A stretch of 6,367 bases of DNA from PGYU01 sp964637845 (GTDB lineage: Bacteria > Bacteroidota > Ignavibacteria > Kapaibacteriales > UBA2268). The first letter of the stretch is position 1; each line of letters opens with the position of its first letter. The stretch spans positions 1 to 6,367 of the forward strand of contig CAZWXI010000121.1 of assembly GCA_964637845.1 (NCBI GenBank). The letters are read 5' to 3'. The notes below the pieces were generated by a model. It searched no databases. It was given only the letters and a program-made list of their open reading frames with translations, and was not told the DNA's origin. The translations under genes were made by a program, and so were the position numbers. Shown one piece after another: positions 6,226 to 6,367 of the stretch.

Positions 6226-6367
6226 ATGAAAATAAAGAAATTTATAGCCGAGAACCTTAAAGTCGGTAAAAGTAAAATTGTTGCTGAATTAGGCGACGAG
6301 GCAGTAATTTTGTCGAGTCGAGTGATTCAAGACCCCGGATCCGGTAAAGAATATGTCGAAATCGTTG
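6226..6367 (+). CDS. flhF: FlhF-like flagellar SRP-type GTPase, N-terminal fragment (runs off right edge)
   Basis: Forty-seven codons are visible from the ATG at 6226 to the window end. The start MKIKKFIAENL, followed by AELGDEAVILSSRVI (residues 21-35) and a short V-E-I-V strand, matches the typical opening of FlhF proteins, which read roughly 'M-K-[IV]-K-[KR]-F ... ELG-x-[DE]-A-V-I-L-S-x-R'. FlhF is an SRP-family GTPase that acts at the cytoplasmic membrane to set flagellar placement and number. Its GTP-binding NG domain would lie beyond the window, so activity cannot be judged. An ATG at 6221 in another frame gives only a two-codon frame (ATG ATA TGA) and is not used. No clear Shine-Dalgarno sequence precedes 6226. 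The gene is divergent from the transketolase operon and is probably the first gene of a flagellar or motility cluster. The call rests on a short conserved N-terminus. Confidence 0.7.
   Translation, partial: MKIKKFIAENLKVGKSKIVAELGDEAVILSSRVIQDPGSGKEYVEIV

Overview
The window looks like a piece of a bacterial chromosome with low to moderate GC content and dense, ordinary housekeeping genes. Several traits together suggest the Bacteroidota/Chlorobiota (FCB) side of the tree, possibly an Ignavibacteria- or Kapabacteria-like lineage. These are mostly weak Shine-Dalgarno sequences, an AddB-type nuclease, an archaeal-style split transketolase, and a flagellar FlhF start, since flagella are absent from most Bacteroidota. 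The placement is an inference and is not proved by any marker here.

Layout from left to right. Positions 2-1939 (+) hold the C-terminal 645 residues of an AddB-like helicase/nuclease subunit whose start lies outside the window. Its end overlaps by 41 bp, tail to tail, the end of a four-gene minus-strand cluster. Read in its own direction, that cluster is transketolase N-terminal subunit (6045-5155), a small lipoprotein (5168-4488), transketolase C-terminal subunit (4469-3453), and a tRNA nucleotidyltransferase with an HD domain (3437-1899). The four genes are separated by -14, 18 and 15 bp, so they are very probably one operon. A 180-bp divergent intergenic region (6046-6225) follows, then the first 47 codons of an FlhF-like flagellar GTPase (+), which runs off the right edge. 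No gene-free stretch exceeds 300 bp.

How the genes fit together. The two transketolase halves add up to 634 residues, about one full-length transketolase. The N half carries the diphosphate-binding GDG...NN motif and the C half carries the catalytic Glu, so they should form one enzyme of the pentose phosphate pathway. The lipoprotein gene between them is the least expected part of the layout. The tRNA nucleotidyltransferase and the AddB-like protein serve tRNA 3'-end maturation and double-strand-break processing, with no evident functional link to transketolase.

I found no CRISPR array, mobile element, rRNA or tRNA gene, or convincing terminator. I also saw no clear sign of an undescribed system. 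The items most worth a second look are the lipoprotein inserted between the transketolase subunits, a possible 23-residue hydrophobic peptide ORF ending one base before flhF, and a sigma-54-like element in the same place.
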